In this document: one piece after another, positions 1 to 9,914 of the stretch
Numbering within the stretch: position 1 is the stretch's first letter
Layout of the letters: every line of letters starts with the position of its first letter
Source: Gammaproteobacteria bacterium
GTDB taxonomy: Bacteria > Pseudomonadota > Gammaproteobacteria > Xanthomonadales > SZUA-36
Reading direction: 5' to 3'
DNA length: 64,000 nt
Assembly (NCBI GenBank): GCA_024279945.1
Contig: JAJRRA010000048.1
Span: 124,001 to 188,000, forward strand
Made by a program: the position numbers and the translations under genes
The notes under the pieces: generated by a model
What the model saw: only the letters and a program-made list of their open reading frames with translations
What the model was told of the DNA's origin: nothing
Databases searched by the model: none

Positions 1-1749
1 GAAACGCCCAGCGAAGAGTGGCGGGATCTTCCGGTTCGTGACCGCCTCGTCCACGCTCTGGTCAAGGGGATCACTACCTATATCGAGGAGGACACCGAGG
101 AAGAACGGATTCATTCCAGCCGCGCACTGGATGTAATCGAAGGGCCATTGATGGACGGTATGAACGTGGTTGGCGATTTGTTCGGCGACGGCAAAATGTT
201 CCTGCCACAAGTGGTAAAAAGTGCCCGCGTCATGAAACAGGCCGTTGCGGTACTCCTGCCCCATATCGAGGAAGAAAAACGTCTCAGCGGAGAAACCGGC
301 AACAAACAGGGTCATATCCTGATGGCTACCGTGAAGGGTGACGTGCATGATATCGGTAAAAATATCGTTGCCGTCATACTGCGCTGCAACAATTTTGAAG
401 TCACCGACCTGGGCGTGATGGTACCGGGGGAAACGATCATTTCCGCAGCACTGAAGGAGAAAGCGGACATTATCGGTCTGTCCGGCCTGATTACGCCTTC
501 ACTGGAAGAAATGCGCCTGGTCGCGGCCGGCATGAAGCGTCAGGGCCTGGAACTGCCCTTGATGGTTGGTGGGGCAACCACTTCACCGGTTCATACCGCA
601 TTGAAAATTGAGCCGGAGTATGACCGGGGTGTGTTCTGGGTCAAAGATGCTTCGCGTGCTGTTGGCGTGGCAAGGAAGTTGATCGGGAAGGAAAGCAGAG
701 AATTATTGCAGGAAGAAACAGCCCGGAGCTACCAGGCCCTGCGCGATCGCCGTAGCCGGGGCAGCAGAAAAACCCTGGTATCCCTGTCCGCCGCCCGCGA
801 CAAGCGCCTGAAAATTGACTGGAAAGAGCGTGAACTGAGCCCTCCGAAGATCGCCGGAGTACACACTCTGGATGACTATCCGCTGGATCGTCTGGTGGAC
901 TTCATCGACTGGACGCCTTTTTTCCAGACCTGGGAACTGGCCGGCCGCTTTCCCGCCATCCTTGAGAACCCGGTTGTGGGAGAAGCCGCATCGAGCCTTT
1001 ACCGGGACGCGCGTATCATGCTGGACCGCATCGTCAAGGAAAAATGGCTGCAGGCCAGCGCGGTCTACGGTATTTTCCCGGCTGCTGCAAGCGGTGATGA
1101 CGTATTGCTGTTCGAAGACGACGATCGTGGAGAAACCAGGGCCACACTGAATTTTCTCCGCCAGCAAAGAGCCAAAGCCAGCGGCCGTGCCAACCTCAGC
1201 CTTGCCGACTATATCGCTCCCGCCGAAAGCAGACTCAAAGATCATATGGGTCTGTTCGCCGTCACCACGGGACGGGGCATCGAGGCGAAACTGGCAGAAT
1301 TCGATGCCACCCACGATGACTATCAGTCTATCCTGCTCAAGGCGCTTGCTGACCGCCTGGCGGAAGCCTTTGCCGAACACCTCCACCAACGCGTACGCAA
1401 GGAATTTTGGGGGTACTCAAGCAATGAAACTCTTACTAATGAAGAACTTATCAAAGCTTCTTACCGCGGAATCAGACCGGCCCCCGGCTATCCGGCCTGC
1501 CCTGATCACAGTGAGAAAACGAAAATTTTCGACTTGCTTAATGCAGAGAATAATGCCGGTATGGTATTGACCAGTGGTTATTCCATGCTGCCTGCCGCTT
1601 CCGTCAGCGGCTACTATTTCGCCCACCCCAGGGCAAAATATTTTGTTCTGGGCCCCATACTGCCGGACCAGGTCGAGGACTATGCCCGCCGCAAGGCATG
1701 CAGCGTCGAGGAAGTCCGCCGCTTATTGACGGCCAATTTACATGCGTAA
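1..1749 (+). CDS. metH: Cobalamin-dependent methionine synthase, C-terminal part (5' end outside window)
   Basis: Transfers a methyl group from methyl-tetrahydrofolate through cobalamin to homocysteine, making methionine in the cytoplasm. The open frame runs in from base 1 with no stop, so the gene is cut by the window edge; about 582 residues remain. Visible parts are the cobalamin-domain cap ([21 protein letters not shown]), the B12-binding DVHDIGKN loop near base 340 whose His is the lower axial cobalt ligand, and the C-terminal activation domain with the S-adenosylmethionine-binding [12 protein letters not shown] stretch near base 1480. The homocysteine and folate domains must lie upstream. 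The C-terminus looks intact, and a palindromic repeat follows two bases after the stop. Confidence 0.97.
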   Translation, partial: ETPSEEWRDLPVRDRLVHALVKGITTYIEEDTEEERIHSSRALDVIEGPLMDGMNVVGDLFGDGKMFLPQVVKSARVMKQAVAVLLPHIEEEKRLSGETGNKQGHILMATVKGDVHDIGKNIVAVILRCNNFEVTDLGVMVPGETIISAALKEKADIIGLSGLITPSLEEMRLVAAGMKRQGLELPLMVGGATTSPVHTALKIEPEYDRGVFWVKDASRAVGVARKLIGKESRELLQEETARSYQALRDRRSRGSRKTLVSLSAARDKRLKIDWKERELSPPKIAGVHTLDDYPLDRLVDFIDWTPFFQTWELAGRFPAILENPVVGEAASSLYRDARIMLDRIVKEKWLQASAVYGIFPAAASGDDVLLFEDDDRGETRATLNFLRQQRAKASGRANLSLADYIAPAESRLKDHMGLFAVTTGRGIEAKLAEFDATHDDYQSILLKALADRLAEAFAEHLHQRVRKEFWGYSSNETLTNEELIKASYRGIRPAPGYPACPDHSEKTKIFDLLNAENNAGMVLTSGYSMLPAASVSGYYFAHPRAKYFVLGPILPDQVEDYARRKACSVEEVRRLLTANLHA

Positions 1750-1750
1750 C

Positions 1751-1785
1751 AGCCGGGGTCGGGTTCAACGAACCTGACCCCGGCT
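1751..1785. repeat. Family A palindrome (GGGGTCAGGTTC type), possible bidirectional terminator
   Basis: Two 16-base arms (AGCCGGGGTCGGGTTC and its complement with one mismatch) are separated by 3 bases. It lies exactly between the convergent stops of metH and the DUF2058 gene, so it may end transcription in both directions. The same core recurs at many gene ends in this window. Confidence 0.8.
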
Positions 1786-1786
1786 T

Positions 1787-2359
1787 CTACCAGATCAGGT
1801 CATCGGGCACCGGGAATTCTTCAGTCTCCTCAGAAGCACCTGATGTGAGGTCAGGTATATGGTCCTGAGACAGCTTCCGCACCGCTTCCAAATGTTCCGG
1901 GGCCAGCAGATGGTAACCGCCTGAGAGGTAGGCGATGCCGAGTTCGCCGGCATTGAGGGCTTTCAGTTGATCGGGAGTAACGCTGATTTTCCGAATACGA
2001 CCTCGATACATGAAGTGTCGCGGAACATCTGCCTTAATGTCGTTAAGGCGATGCTTGTGCACGATTGCTTTGATCTGCTTATTAAGTTCCCGGCGCTGGC
2101 GATCCTCGGCCTGTTTTCGCTTGCGCGCCGCATCGGCCTGCTTTTTCTCTTCCTGTTTGCGCAAGGCATAGGCCCTGTCCAGCGACAGTTCACTTTCATC
2201 GGCCTGCTTTCCCCGACCCTGCCCCTTTTTTGTGAAGCTTCCGCCACCGGGTTGCCGGTCTGCTTTGCCCGGCCGCCGCTGGGACGATTTCCGGGGCTTG
2301 CTTGGCTTCTCCCTGGCAAGACCCAGCGCCAGCAATTGATCCTGAAGCGACTTACTCAT
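1787..2359 (-). CDS. DUF2058 family protein (YaiL-like)
   Basis: 190 residues. The N-terminal MSKSLQDQLLALGLA stretch is the hallmark of the DUF2058/YaiL family of Gammaproteobacteria. It is followed by a very basic Lys/Arg/Gln-rich segment (about residues 20-100, EEKKQADAARKRKQAEDRQ, likely coiled coil or RNA/DNA-contacting) and a folded C-terminal half with the NDIKADVPRHFMYRGRIRKI and LAPEHLEAVRKL stretches. The family has no firmly established function; members are often called nucleoprotein or polynucleotide-associated proteins. Length is normal for the family. It is transcribed towards metH and shares a palindrome with it as a probable terminator. Confidence 0.88.
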   Translation of the reverse strand: MSKSLQDQLLALGLAREKPSKPRKSSQRRPGKADRQPGGGSFTKKGQGRGKQADESELSLDRAYALRKQEEKKQADAARKRKQAEDRQRRELNKQIKAIVHKHRLNDIKADVPRHFMYRGRIRKISVTPDQLKALNAGELGIAYLSGGYHLLAPEHLEAVRKLSQDHIPDLTSGASEETEEFPVPDDLIW

Positions 2360-2409
2360 TGTTCTCGAAAGCTGTAAACATCGGACAAATAATCATACGA
2401 CCAGAAATA

Positions 2410-3414
2410 TCAGGCTGTTTCATCAGCCCAGGTGTTAATTTCGTGTTGCACCATCCAGGCATAAGTCTGCGCGAGACCTTCTTCAAGGCTCAATTCCGCC
2501 TCCCAGCCAAGCGCCCTCAATCGACTGATATCCAGCAGTTTACGGGGCGTTCCATCGGGCATGTCGGGATCAAACTGTATCTGGCCACTGAAGCCGCTGA
2601 TACCGGATATCAAGCCGGCCAATTGCGCAATACTCACATCCGTGCCGGTACCGACATTGATGTGTGAACAACGTGGCGTCGCCACCGACCAGTACTGTGC
2701 TGTTGTAAGATTCATGGTGTGCACACTTGCTGCAGCCATGTCATCCACGTGTAAAAACTCGCGCCGTGGGCGACCACTGCCCCACACCGTAACCGTCTCG
2801 CTGCCAGTTGCTACCGCAGTATAAAATTTTCGCAGCAGGGCCGGCAAAACATGGCCTGAATCCAGGTCGAAATTATCGTTAGGACCATACAGGTTGGTCG
2901 GCATCACGCTGCGGAAATCACAACCATACTGATGTCGATAGGATTCACACATTTTGATCCCGGCGATTTTCGCAACGGCATAGGCTTCGTTGCTCGGCTC
3001 CAGCGGCCCACTCATCAGTGCATCTTCAAGCATCGGCTGTTGCGCCAGGCGGGGGTAGATACAGGAACTGCCCAGGAACAGTAATCGCTCCACCCCGGCG
3101 CTAAACGCCGCATGAATAACATGGGTCTGGATTTGCAGGTTCTCGCGGATAAAATCGGCGGGCATCTCCATATTTGCCTTGATCCCACCGACTTTTGCAG
3201 CAGCCAGGTAAACCCGGTCGATATGCTCATCTGCAAAGAACGATTCAACCTCACTCTGTCGTGTCAGATCCAGTTCCTGGCGACTGCGGGTAATAATGCT
3301 GTGTTCCCGGAACATTTCCAGCTTCCGCACCAGCGCTGAGCCCACCATGCCGAGGTGCCCGGCAACATAAACCCGGCAGGGCCCGGCTGCGTTTGGGGAA
3401 GACGTCAGGCTCAC
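2410..3414 (-). CDS. fcl: GDP-L-fucose synthase
   Basis: 334 residues. NADPH-dependent 3,5-epimerase/4-reductase that turns GDP-4-keto-6-deoxy-mannose into GDP-L-fucose for surface glycans. An extended short-chain dehydrogenase fold is evident: the nucleotide loop [14 protein letters not shown] near residues 19-32, the LGSSCIYP motif with the catalytic Ser/Cys, and the YAVAKIAG active-site YxxxK. The ATG overlaps the gmd stop by four bases (ATGA), so the two are translationally coupled. Gmd makes the substrate of this enzyme, which supports the assignment. Confidence 0.95.
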   Translation of the reverse strand: MSLTSSPNAAGPCRVYVAGHLGMVGSALVRKLEMFREHSIITRSRQELDLTRQSEVESFFADEHIDRVYLAAAKVGGIKANMEMPADFIRENLQIQTHVIHAAFSAGVERLLFLGSSCIYPRLAQQPMLEDALMSGPLEPSNEAYAVAKIAGIKMCESYRHQYGCDFRSVMPTNLYGPNDNFDLDSGHVLPALLRKFYTAVATGSETVTVWGSGRPRREFLHVDDMAAASVHTMNLTTAQYWSVATPRCSHINVGTGTDVSIAQLAGLISGISGFSGQIQFDPDMPDGTPRKLLDISRLRALGWEAELSLEEGLAQTYAWMVQHEINTWADETA

Positions 3415-4511
3415 TGGTCGCTTCTGTCCTGGTTAAGCAGGGCTTCTTCACGTGCCAACCGCAGATCCGTCACGACCATTTCCTCAACCAATTCATCAAA
3501 TGAAGTACTGGCTTCCCAACCCAGTAATTCACGCGCCAGGCTGGCGTCACCCAGCAGAGTCTCGACTTCCGTCGGCCGGTAATACCGGGGATCGATTTGC
3601 ACAACGACATCACCCGCCCGGAAATGCAGGTCCTCACGTTCAGACCAGGCCACGACCGCACACTCTTCCTGTCCACTGCCCTGCCACTCCAGTTCAAGGT
3701 CCATTCCAGCGGCCGCCGCATTGACGAAATCACGCACGGAATGCTGTTCCCCGCTGGCGATAACAAAATCCCGCGGTTCGTCGTGCTGGAGCATCAACCA
3801 CTGTGCTTCAACATAATCCCGGGCATGGCCCCAATCACGCCGGGCATCCAGATTGCCCAGGTAAATGCACTCATCCAGGCCCCAGCCGATCCGGGCCAGG
3901 CCACGCGTGATCTTACGCGTCACGAATGTTTCGCCACGCTTGGGCGATTCGTGATTGAAGAGGATGCCGTTGCAGGCAAACATGCCGTAAGACTCCCGGT
4001 AATTCACCACGATCCAGTAGGCATAAAGCTTGGCTACCGCGTAAGGTGAGCGCGGGTAGAAAGGTGTGGATTCATTTTGCGGCGCCTCCCGGACCTTGCC
4101 GAACAGTTCCGAGGTGGAGGCCTGGTAGAAGCGGCATTGTTTTTCCAGGCCCAGGTTCCTGATGGCCTCCAGTATCCTCAGGGTGCCTACTGCATCCGAT
4201 TCCGCCGTGTACTCAGGTTCTTCAAAGGAGACGGCCACGTGGCTCTGCGCAGCCAGGTTGTATATTTCATCGGGCTGGACACGCTGAATGGTTCGTTGCA
4301 GGCTGGAACTGTCCGTCATATCCCCATAATGCAGTCTGAACCTGGTGTTTTCGACATGAGGGTCTGCGTACAGATGGTCGATGCGTGCGGTATTCATCAA
4401 AGAGGCCCGACGTTTAATGCCATGTACTTCATAGCCCTTGCCGAGGAGAAATTCCGCCAGGTACGCTCCGTCCTGTCCCGTGATACCCGTAATCAGTGCT
4501 GTCTTGCTCAT
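3411..4511 (-). CDS. gmd: GDP-mannose 4,6-dehydratase
   Basis: 366 residues from the chosen start. Converts GDP-D-mannose to GDP-4-keto-6-deoxy-D-mannose, the first step to GDP-fucose and related deoxyhexoses. Seen: the Rossmann loop [19 protein letters not shown] at the N-terminus, the family-typical [12 protein letters not shown], the Ser/Thr region [11 protein letters not shown] and [10 protein letters not shown] with the catalytic Tyr/Lys. The frame is open further upstream (to 4613), but the ATG at 4511 is preceded by a strong GGAGGAG Shine-Dalgarno and begins exactly at the conserved [12 protein letters not shown]. Downstream fcl overlaps by four bases; ugd lies 28 bases upstream on the same strand. 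Confidence 0.96.
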   Translation of the reverse strand: MSKTALITGITGQDGAYLAEFLLGKGYEVHGIKRRASLMNTARIDHLYADPHVENTRFRLHYGDMTDSSSLQRTIQRVQPDEIYNLAAQSHVAVSFEEPEYTAESDAVGTLRILEAIRNLGLEKQCRFYQASTSELFGKVREAPQNESTPFYPRSPYAVAKLYAYWIVVNYRESYGMFACNGILFNHESPKRGETFVTRKITRGLARIGWGLDECIYLGNLDARRDWGHARDYVEAQWLMLQHDEPRDFVIASGEQHSVRDFVNAAAAGMDLELEWQGSGQEECAVVAWSEREDLHFRAGDVVVQIDPRYYRPTEVETLLGDASLARELLGWEASTSFDELVEEMVVTDLRLAREEALLNQDRSDQ

Positions 4512-4539
4512 ATTCTCCTCCCTGGAGACTGTCGCGTGT

Positions 4540-5862
4540 TTAGGGGCGACCGATGGCGTAGTAAGTGATGCCGCGCCGGCGAACAACTTCAGGCGACCAG
4601 ATATTGCGCCCATCGATGATCACCGCTTGATTCATGGATTCACACAAGCGATCAAAATCCGGTGCCCAGTAGAGCTTCCATTCAGTCATCAGCACCAGAG
4701 CATCAGCACCGGTCACAGCCTCGTATGGATCTTCAAAAGTCTCAAAACCACTCTGCCCCTGGAACAACAGACCGACTTCCCGGCCTGCTTCCGGGTCGTG
4801 AGCACGTATGCTCGAACCTGTGCCAAGACATGCTTTGATCAACTCGATGCTGGGTGCTTCGCGCATATCGTCGGTATTGGGCTTGAACGACAAGCCCCAA
4901 ACGGCCACCGACAAGCCGCTCATTTGCCCCTTGAAATGACGGTTCAGCAGTTCGAAAGGCTTGTGCTTCTGACGGTTATTGACCGCTTCTACCGCCTGGA
5001 GTAATTCTGCCTTGTAACCGTATTGCCGCGCAGTATTTTCCAATGCCCGAACATCCTTGGGAAAGCAGGAGCCCCCATAGCCCGCCCCCGGATAGATAAA
5101 AGAAAAACCGATACGCGGATCGGATCCAATGCCGTTGCGCACATGCTCGATATCGGCGCCCACTCGTTCGGCCACGTTGGACAGTTCGTTCATCAGGCTG
5201 ATCTTTGTTGCCAGCATGGCATTCGCAGCGTATTTGGTCAGCTCCGAAGATCGCACATCCATGCACAGCAGTTTTTCATGGTTGCGATTAAAAGGGGCAT
5301 AAAGCTCACGCAACAAAGCCTCGGCTTCTTCGCTGTCGACCCCGACAATAATCCGGTCGGGTTTCATGAAATCAGCAACTGCGGCACCTTCTTTCAGAAA
5401 TTCCGGGTTAGACGCAACCGTAAAATCGACATCCATCCCCCGATTCTGCAACTCTGTGGAAATGTATTCAGCAACTTTTTCACAGGTACCCACCGGCACA
5501 GTGGACTTGACCACGACCAAAAGCGGTTTCTCCATATGCAGCCCAATGGATTTTGCCACGGCCAGTACATGGCTTAGATCCGCCGATCCATCCTCGTCCG
5601 GAGGAGTACCCACGGCGATGAGCAGCACTTGCGCCTGCTCGATGGCCTCCGCGATTGATGCAGTGAAGATCAAACGCCCCTGATGGGAGTTTTCCTTGAG
5701 CATTTCCTCAAGCCCAGGCTCGAATATCGGTACGATGCCCTTGCACAGATTCTCAATGCGCTCTTCATTGATATCCATGCACACAACGTGGTGCCCGACT
5801 TCGGACAGTCCCGCACCGCTGACCAGTCCCACGTAACCACTTCCTATAATTGATATGCGCAC
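4540..5862 (-). CDS. ugd: UDP-glucose 6-dehydrogenase
   Basis: 440 residues. Oxidises UDP-glucose to UDP-glucuronate with two NAD+, for capsule or exopolysaccharide synthesis. Seen: the NAD-binding [19 protein letters not shown] at the N-terminus, the mid-protein substrate-binding stretch [19 protein letters not shown], the catalytic-Cys motif [16 protein letters not shown], and a C-terminal UDP-binding domain containing [17 protein letters not shown]. Length fits the bacterial single-domain-repeat enzymes. It is the first gene of a probable ugd-gmd-fcl operon that feeds nucleotide sugars to a polysaccharide; the glycosyltransferases are not in the window. Confidence 0.96.
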   Translation of the reverse strand: MRISIIGSGYVGLVSGAGLSEVGHHVVCMDINEERIENLCKGIVPIFEPGLEEMLKENSHQGRLIFTASIAEAIEQAQVLLIAVGTPPDEDGSADLSHVLAVAKSIGLHMEKPLLVVVKSTVPVGTCEKVAEYISTELQNRGMDVDFTVASNPEFLKEGAAVADFMKPDRIIVGVDSEEAEALLRELYAPFNRNHEKLLCMDVRSSELTKYAANAMLATKISLMNELSNVAERVGADIEHVRNGIGSDPRIGFSFIYPGAGYGGSCFPKDVRALENTARQYGYKAELLQAVEAVNNRQKHKPFELLNRHFKGQMSGLSVAVWGLSFKPNTDDMREAPSIELIKACLGTGSSIRAHDPEAGREVGLLFQGQSGFETFEDPYEAVTGADALVLMTEWKLYWAPDFDRLCESMNQAVIIDGRNIWSPEVVRRRGITYYAIGRP

Positions 5863-5914
5863 AAAAACTCCGAAAAACGGCTCAAATTAAAAGAGAATGA
5901 TTATACCTAAAGCA

Positions 5915-5940
5915 GGGGTCAGGTTCTCGAACCTGACCCC
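5915..5940. repeat. Family A palindrome
   Basis: Perfect 12-base arms GGGGTCAGGTTC/GAACCTGACCCC separated by two bases, in the gap between ugd and the FKBP gene. It lies just upstream of ugd (start at 5862) and downstream of the stop of the minus-strand FKBP gene (6003), so it could terminate FKBP transcription. Confidence 0.8.
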
Positions 5941-6002
5941 CTCGAACGGGCGGAGCGGGTAAAGTTACAAAAGGAGTCGGGTTCGCAGACCTCAACCAAG
6001 CC

Positions 6003-6689
6003 TTATTCTTCAATGCCCAGGAGTTCAACCTGAAAAATCAGCGTTGCGTTGGGGCCGATGGGACCACCACCGCCCGGGCCATAGGCCAGATCTGGTGGAA
6101 TATAGAACATGAATTTGCTGCCCACCGGCATCAGTTGAACACCTTCGGTCCAACCGGGGATCACCTGGTTGAGCTGAAAGCTGATTGGCTCGCCCCGTGC
6201 GTAAGAACTGTCAAACTCTTCACCATTGAGAAGCGTACCCCGGTAATGTACCTTTACCTTGTCCGTTGCGGCAGGCTTTGGGCCGTCTCCCATGGTAATC
6301 ACTTTATACTGAAGACCGGAGTCTGTTACCTGCACACCTTCCTTTGACTGGTTTTCCAGCATAAACTTGTCTCCTTCCATGGCGTTCGCTGCGGCCATCC
6401 CCTCTCGTTCAGTTTCAGCGGCAGCACGCCGCTTGGCAATAAATGCCTCCCGGATGGTCGCGGCTTCCTCCGGTGTCATAGCCAGTTCCGCACCGTTATA
6501 AGTAGCCTTGATGGCTTCATACTGAGAATCAAGGTCCAGTTCCGTGCCTTGCTGCTTGAGAGAAGAACCTATGTCCATGCCGATGATATAACCCAGCTTC
6601 TGTGCATCGGTTTCAAGTTCAGCTGCCAGTGCCGAGCCGGACAAAGCCACAGCCGCCATCAGCGCGCCAAAGGTACCAAATCGTTTCAT
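6003..6689 (-). CDS. FKBP-type peptidyl-prolyl cis-trans isomerase, exported (Mip/FkpA-like)
   Basis: 228 residues. A folding catalyst for exported proteins. An N-terminal signal peptide (MKRFGTFGALMAAVALSGSALA) is followed by the helical dimerisation domain typical of Mip/FkpA (LGYIIGMDIGSSLKQQG, residues about 32-120). The FKBP domain comes last, with KVKVHYRGTLLNGEEFDSSY, QVIPGWTEGVQLM and YGPGGGGPIGPNATLIFQVEL. The conserved FKBP-pocket aromatic and Asp residues are present. Size is normal for the family. It is likely periplasmic; lack of an obvious lipobox Cys argues against a lipoprotein. It stands alone, divergent from the symporter gene. Confidence 0.93.
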   Translation of the reverse strand: MKRFGTFGALMAAVALSGSALAAELETDAQKLGYIIGMDIGSSLKQQGTELDLDSQYEAIKATYNGAELAMTPEEAATIREAFIAKRRAAAETEREGMAAANAMEGDKFMLENQSKEGVQVTDSGLQYKVITMGDGPKPAATDKVKVHYRGTLLNGEEFDSSYARGEPISFQLNQVIPGWTEGVQLMPVGSKFMFYIPPDLAYGPGGGGPIGPNATLIFQVELLGIEE

Positions 6690-6900
6690 TTTGGGTATTA
6701 CTCCTTAGTCATGAGTCAATTGCTACACCGGGAACTGGAACTGCAAACCAGACCCCGGCAACAAGTCTTTGAACAACGATCACCCATATTGTTCAATAGG
6801 ATGGGTAATTGTCGCCCGATATGCATGTTGAGGCAAATTCCGCAAAAGCAACGGACAGAATACGGGTGACGCCGCTGATCATGGGCACTACACTGGAAAG

Positions 6901-8325
6901 ATGACGGGTGTTCTGATTACGCTGATTGCTTACCAGTTGCTTATGCTGGGTATCGGCTGGTGGGCAAGTCAACGCAACACAGACAGTGAGGATTTCTACC
7001 TGGGTGGCCGCAAGCTGGGTGGGTGGGTCGCAGCCCTGAGCGCATCTGCAAGTTCCTCCTCTGCATGGAGCTTGCTCGGCGTCAGCGGAGCTGCCTTTAG
7101 CTGGGGTCTGCCGGCCATCTGGCTGATTCCGGCAACGCTCCTGGGATTTGTGATTAACTGGACCGTCATCGCACCCAGGCTGGCGCGGCAAAGCCGTAGC
7201 AGCAAGGCGCTGACCCTGACTGAATTTCTCGCCGGCCCGCCCGGAGACCCGGCCCGCAAAACAATCCTGTGGCTGGGAAGTGGCGTGATCCTGTTCTCTT
7301 TCACCTTCTATATTGCAGCCCAGTTCCAGGCCGCCGGCAGCACCTTTGCCAGTGTACTGGGGATCGGGCAAAATACGGCCATCATTATCGGCGCGGCGGT
7401 TGTACTGGCCTACGTGTGGCTGGGTGGCTTTTGGGCCGCCAGCGTCACCGACAGCGTGCAGGGAGTTTTGATGGCGCTGAGTGCACTCATTCTGCCCGCA
7501 CTGGCTTTGCATGCTGCAGGTGGCCCGGGTGTAGTGGCTGCTAATCTTGGCGCTGCAAACACCAGCGGATGGTTGTTGTGGACGAACCAGACATCCATTC
7601 TGGCCGGCACGGGCTTTGTGCTTGGACTGTTTGGTATCGGACTTGGTTACCCGGGCCAACCACATGTGGTCAATCGCTTCATGGCAGTCAAAAACGATGC
7701 GGAAATTGTCAAGGGCCGCCGAATTGCAATTGGATGGGCCGTCATCATTTACACCGGCATGGTCGTGTTGGGCTGGTGTGGTCGCGTACTGGTTGACACC
7801 ATCGGTGATGGCGAGCAGGTCCTGTTCTTCCTGGCCACAATGCTTCTTCCCTCACTGCTGGCCGGCGTTATGGTGTCGGCTATTCTTTCCGCCATTATGT
7901 CCACTGCGGACAGCCAGCTTCTGGTTGCCGCCGCCAGCGTCAGTCACGATCTGAATGATAAATCTTCCAGCGCCACCAGCAGCCTCGGGAGAGCTCGATG
8001 GGTCGTGCTTATCATCGGCATGCTCGCCGTTGCCCTCGCGATCGGTTCCCCCGATCAGATATTCAGCCGCGTCCTATTCGCCTGGCAGGCTCTGGCTGCA
8101 GCATTTGGCCCTCTGCTCTTGATCACACTGTGGCGGGGCCCAGTTGAACCGCCCTGGCGCATCGCCGCCCTGGCAAGTGGCTTCCTGCTTACCATCATCC
8201 TCAGTTGGACCGTCGACTCTCCCGGCGACTGGGTTGAGCGTCTGATACCTCTGAGCCTGGCTCTGCTGCTTGCCTGGCTTGGGTCGCGGACTGCATCTGT
8301 CCCAGGCAAGTCCACACACACATAA
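6901..8325 (+). CDS. Sodium:solute symporter family protein (PutP-like)
   Basis: 474 residues and about 13 hydrophobic segments. An inner-membrane sodium-coupled uptake transporter. The family signature region is clear: NTDSEDFYLGGRKLGGWVAALSASASSSSAWSLLG near residues 27-62 contains the unwound TM1 region around the sodium site, and GLGYPGQPHVVNRFMAVK and SAIMSTADSQLLVAAASVSHD match PutP proline symporters. It is slightly shorter than E. coli PutP (about 500). Proline is the best guess for substrate, but other solutes are possible because the family is broad. It has a lone promoter region, and no catabolic proline gene is nearby. Confidence 0.9.
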   Translation: MTGVLITLIAYQLLMLGIGWWASQRNTDSEDFYLGGRKLGGWVAALSASASSSSAWSLLGVSGAAFSWGLPAIWLIPATLLGFVINWTVIAPRLARQSRSSKALTLTEFLAGPPGDPARKTILWLGSGVILFSFTFYIAAQFQAAGSTFASVLGIGQNTAIIIGAAVVLAYVWLGGFWAASVTDSVQGVLMALSALILPALALHAAGGPGVVAANLGAANTSGWLLWTNQTSILAGTGFVLGLFGIGLGYPGQPHVVNRFMAVKNDAEIVKGRRIAIGWAVIIYTGMVVLGWCGRVLVDTIGDGEQVLFFLATMLLPSLLAGVMVSAILSAIMSTADSQLLVAAASVSHDLNDKSSSATSSLGRARWVVLIIGMLAVALAIGSPDQIFSRVLFAWQALAAAFGPLLLITLWRGPVEPPWRIAALASGFLLTIILSWTVDSPGDWVERLIPLSLALLLAWLGSRTASVPGKSTHT

Positions 8326-8328
8326 TTC

Positions 8329-8363
8329 TTGTGTTTTGCGGTAGTGGTGTTATACTTCACTAC
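8329..8363 (+). promoter_or_regulatory. Candidate promoter with overlapping operator for the GntR/ABC operon
   Basis: TTGTGT (8329-8334), a 16-base spacer and TATACT (8351-8356) resemble sigma70 -35 and -10 boxes. The -10 is bracketed by the inverted repeat GTAGTG (8341-8346) / CACTAC (8358-8363). That is a plausible site for the YtrA-type GntR repressor encoded 310 bases downstream, giving autoregulation. This is inferred from sequence only. Confidence 0.5.
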
Positions 8364-8409
8364 ATCACCCTAACTGATTCCCTGAATTAAGGTCCTACTG
8401 GAAAATGAA

Positions 8410-8661
8410 ATGTTGAGATTCAGATCACGACACACACTCCGGATATCCAATAGCCTCGCGGTGTTTGCGGCACTAACGCTGCTGGTCAGCGCACTGGTGA
8501 GCTTAAATGATTCCGGTTTAACCGCAAAGGGCACGACTAGCCAAATGGCTGAAATTGAATCTGACCCGGCACAGTCTCTTGCCAGCGAGGATCCCGGTGG
8601 TGCCTCCTATAAAAAGAACAAGAGTTTCAAAGTCAGCCTGTTCCTGTTCCACATAGACTGA
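8410..8661 (+). CDS. Small predicted membrane/exported protein, first gene of the GntR-ABC operon
   Basis: 83 residues, not recognised. A basic start (MLRFRSRHTLRISN) is followed by one hydrophobic stretch (about residues 14-32, SLAVFAALTLLVSALVSL), then a polar tail ending FKVSLFLFHID. It is therefore a single-pass membrane protein or a signal peptide with a short mature part. It sits between a likely promoter and the regulator gene (9 bases between its stop and the GntR start). Reading frame, position and lack of overlap support a real gene, but there is no strong Shine-Dalgarno. Confidence 0.5.
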   Translation: MLRFRSRHTLRISNSLAVFAALTLLVSALVSLNDSGLTAKGTTSQMAEIESDPAQSLASEDPGGASYKKNKSFKVSLFLFHID

Positions 8662-8670
8662 ATCGCTTAA

Positions 8671-9045
8671 ATGTCCACCCACTGGAATGACAGCCAGCCT
8701 ATCTACTGGCAACTAAAAGAGCGCACGGTCGCAATGATCCTTGATGGAACCCTGGGCGAGGGCGATGCCCTGCCCTCGGTCCGCACCGTAGCATCGGAGT
8801 TCCAGTTGAATCCCATCACAGTCTCCAAGTCTTACCAGGCTCTGGTAGATGAGAACCTGGTCGAAAAGCGACGCGGCCTGGGTATGTTCGTATGCAAGGG
8901 AGCACACAGACAACTGGTTGCTTCCGAGCGTAACAAGTTTCTCAACGAGGAATGGCCCGCCATGCTCAACCGGATCGGCCAACTGGGACTCGACGTCAAA
9001 GAACTGCTCAAAGCCCCCCCGAATAAAGAGAAAAAATCCTCATGA
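8671..9045 (+). CDS. GntR family transcriptional regulator, YtrA subfamily
   Basis: 124 residues. A DNA-binding repressor of the short YtrA type: a winged helix-turn-helix (QPIYWQLKERTVAMILDGTLGEGDALPSVRTVASEFQLNPITVSKSYQALVDENLVEKRRGLGMFV, about residues 9-75) plus a short helical dimerisation tail, with no large ligand domain. YtrA regulators are normally co-transcribed with ABC transporter genes and repress them. Here the ATP-binding gene overlaps its end by four bases (ATGA). The inverted repeat over the -10 box at 8341-8363 is a candidate operator. Confidence 0.93.
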   Translation: MSTHWNDSQPIYWQLKERTVAMILDGTLGEGDALPSVRTVASEFQLNPITVSKSYQALVDENLVEKRRGLGMFVCKGAHRQLVASERNKFLNEEWPAMLNRIGQLGLDVKELLKAPPNKEKKSS

Positions 9046-9914
9046 ATCCCATTATATCCGCACGTGGGCTTAGCAAACGTTTTGGCCGAACCCTTGCAGT
9101 TGATCACATCGATCTGAATATACCCCCGGGTCGCATCGTTGGCTTGATTGGACCCAATGGCGCAGGCAAAACAACGGCGATGAAGGCCATACTGGGCCTG
9201 GTTACCTTCGATGGCGAACTCAGCGTACTGGGTAAGAATCCGGCCCACGAACGTGCCGCCCTGATGGAAGAAGTGTGTTTTATTGCTGATGTAGCAGTCC
9301 TCCCGCGCTGGATCCGCGTATGGCAACTGATCGACCTGACCGAGCAGATCCACCCAAAATTTTCACGCGGAAAATGCCTCAAGTACCTGGCAGAGACCAA
9401 AGTCACACCCCAGCATAAAGTCAAGCAACTCTCCAAGGGCATGGTAGCTCAGTTGCATCTGGCTCTGGTCATGGCCATTGATGCCTCATTGCTGGTACTG
9501 GACGAACCGACGCTTGGACTGGATATCATTTACCGCAAACAGTTCTACACCAACCTGCTCAATGACTATTTTGACCAGGAACGCACCATTCTGATCACGA
9601 CCCACCAGGTTGAGGAAATCGAGCACATCCTGACTGACCTGATTTTCATACAGGATGGAAAAATCGTTCTGAAGGCAAGCATGGACGAAGTCCAGCAGCG
9701 TTATGCCGAGCTTATGGTATCGAAAGGTCAGGTCGAGCAGGCGCGTAAGCTCAGCCCAATCTACGAACGCGAACTCTTCGGTAAACATATTCTTCTTTAC
9801 GACAACGCTGACCGGGCAAAACTGACTGAACTCGGTGAAATTCATACACCCAGCATCGCCGACTTGTTCGTTGCCAAGATGAAGGGAAGCACAAGAGAAG
9901 GGATTAGTGTATGA
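9042..9914 (+). CDS. ABC transporter ATP-binding protein (YtrB-like)
   Basis: 290 residues. Cytoplasmic ATPase of an ABC system. Walker A GPNGAGKTT near residues 38-46; Walker B LLVLDEPTLGLD near 151-162; and the switch His in TTHQVEE. The signature is LSKGMVAQLHLAL, a variant of LSGGQ often seen in the YtrB/drug-efflux branch. About 75 residues follow the nucleotide-binding domain. It is coupled by overlaps to the regulator gene before it and the permease gene after it, so the three form a unit. The substrate cannot be told; this layout is typical of exporters responding to envelope stress or peptides. Confidence 0.93.
   Translation: MNPIISARGLSKRFGRTLAVDHIDLNIPPGRIVGLIGPNGAGKTTAMKAILGLVTFDGELSVLGKNPAHERAALMEEVCFIADVAVLPRWIRVWQLIDLTEQIHPKFSRGKCLKYLAETKVTPQHKVKQLSKGMVAQLHLALVMAIDASLLVLDEPTLGLDIIYRKQFYTNLLNDYFDQERTILITTHQVEEIEHILTDLIFIQDGKIVLKASMDEVQQRYAELMVSKGQVEQARKLSPIYERELFGKHILLYDNADRAKLTELGEIHTPSIADLFVAKMKGSTREGISV

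Noticed and set aside
703-1389. Long open frame on the minus strand inside metH
   Set aside because: Antisense shadow of a conserved coding region; no ribosome site or recognisable domain. The same applies to those at 6793-7665, 17169-18005, 19932-20594, 33808-34371 and 37336-37926.
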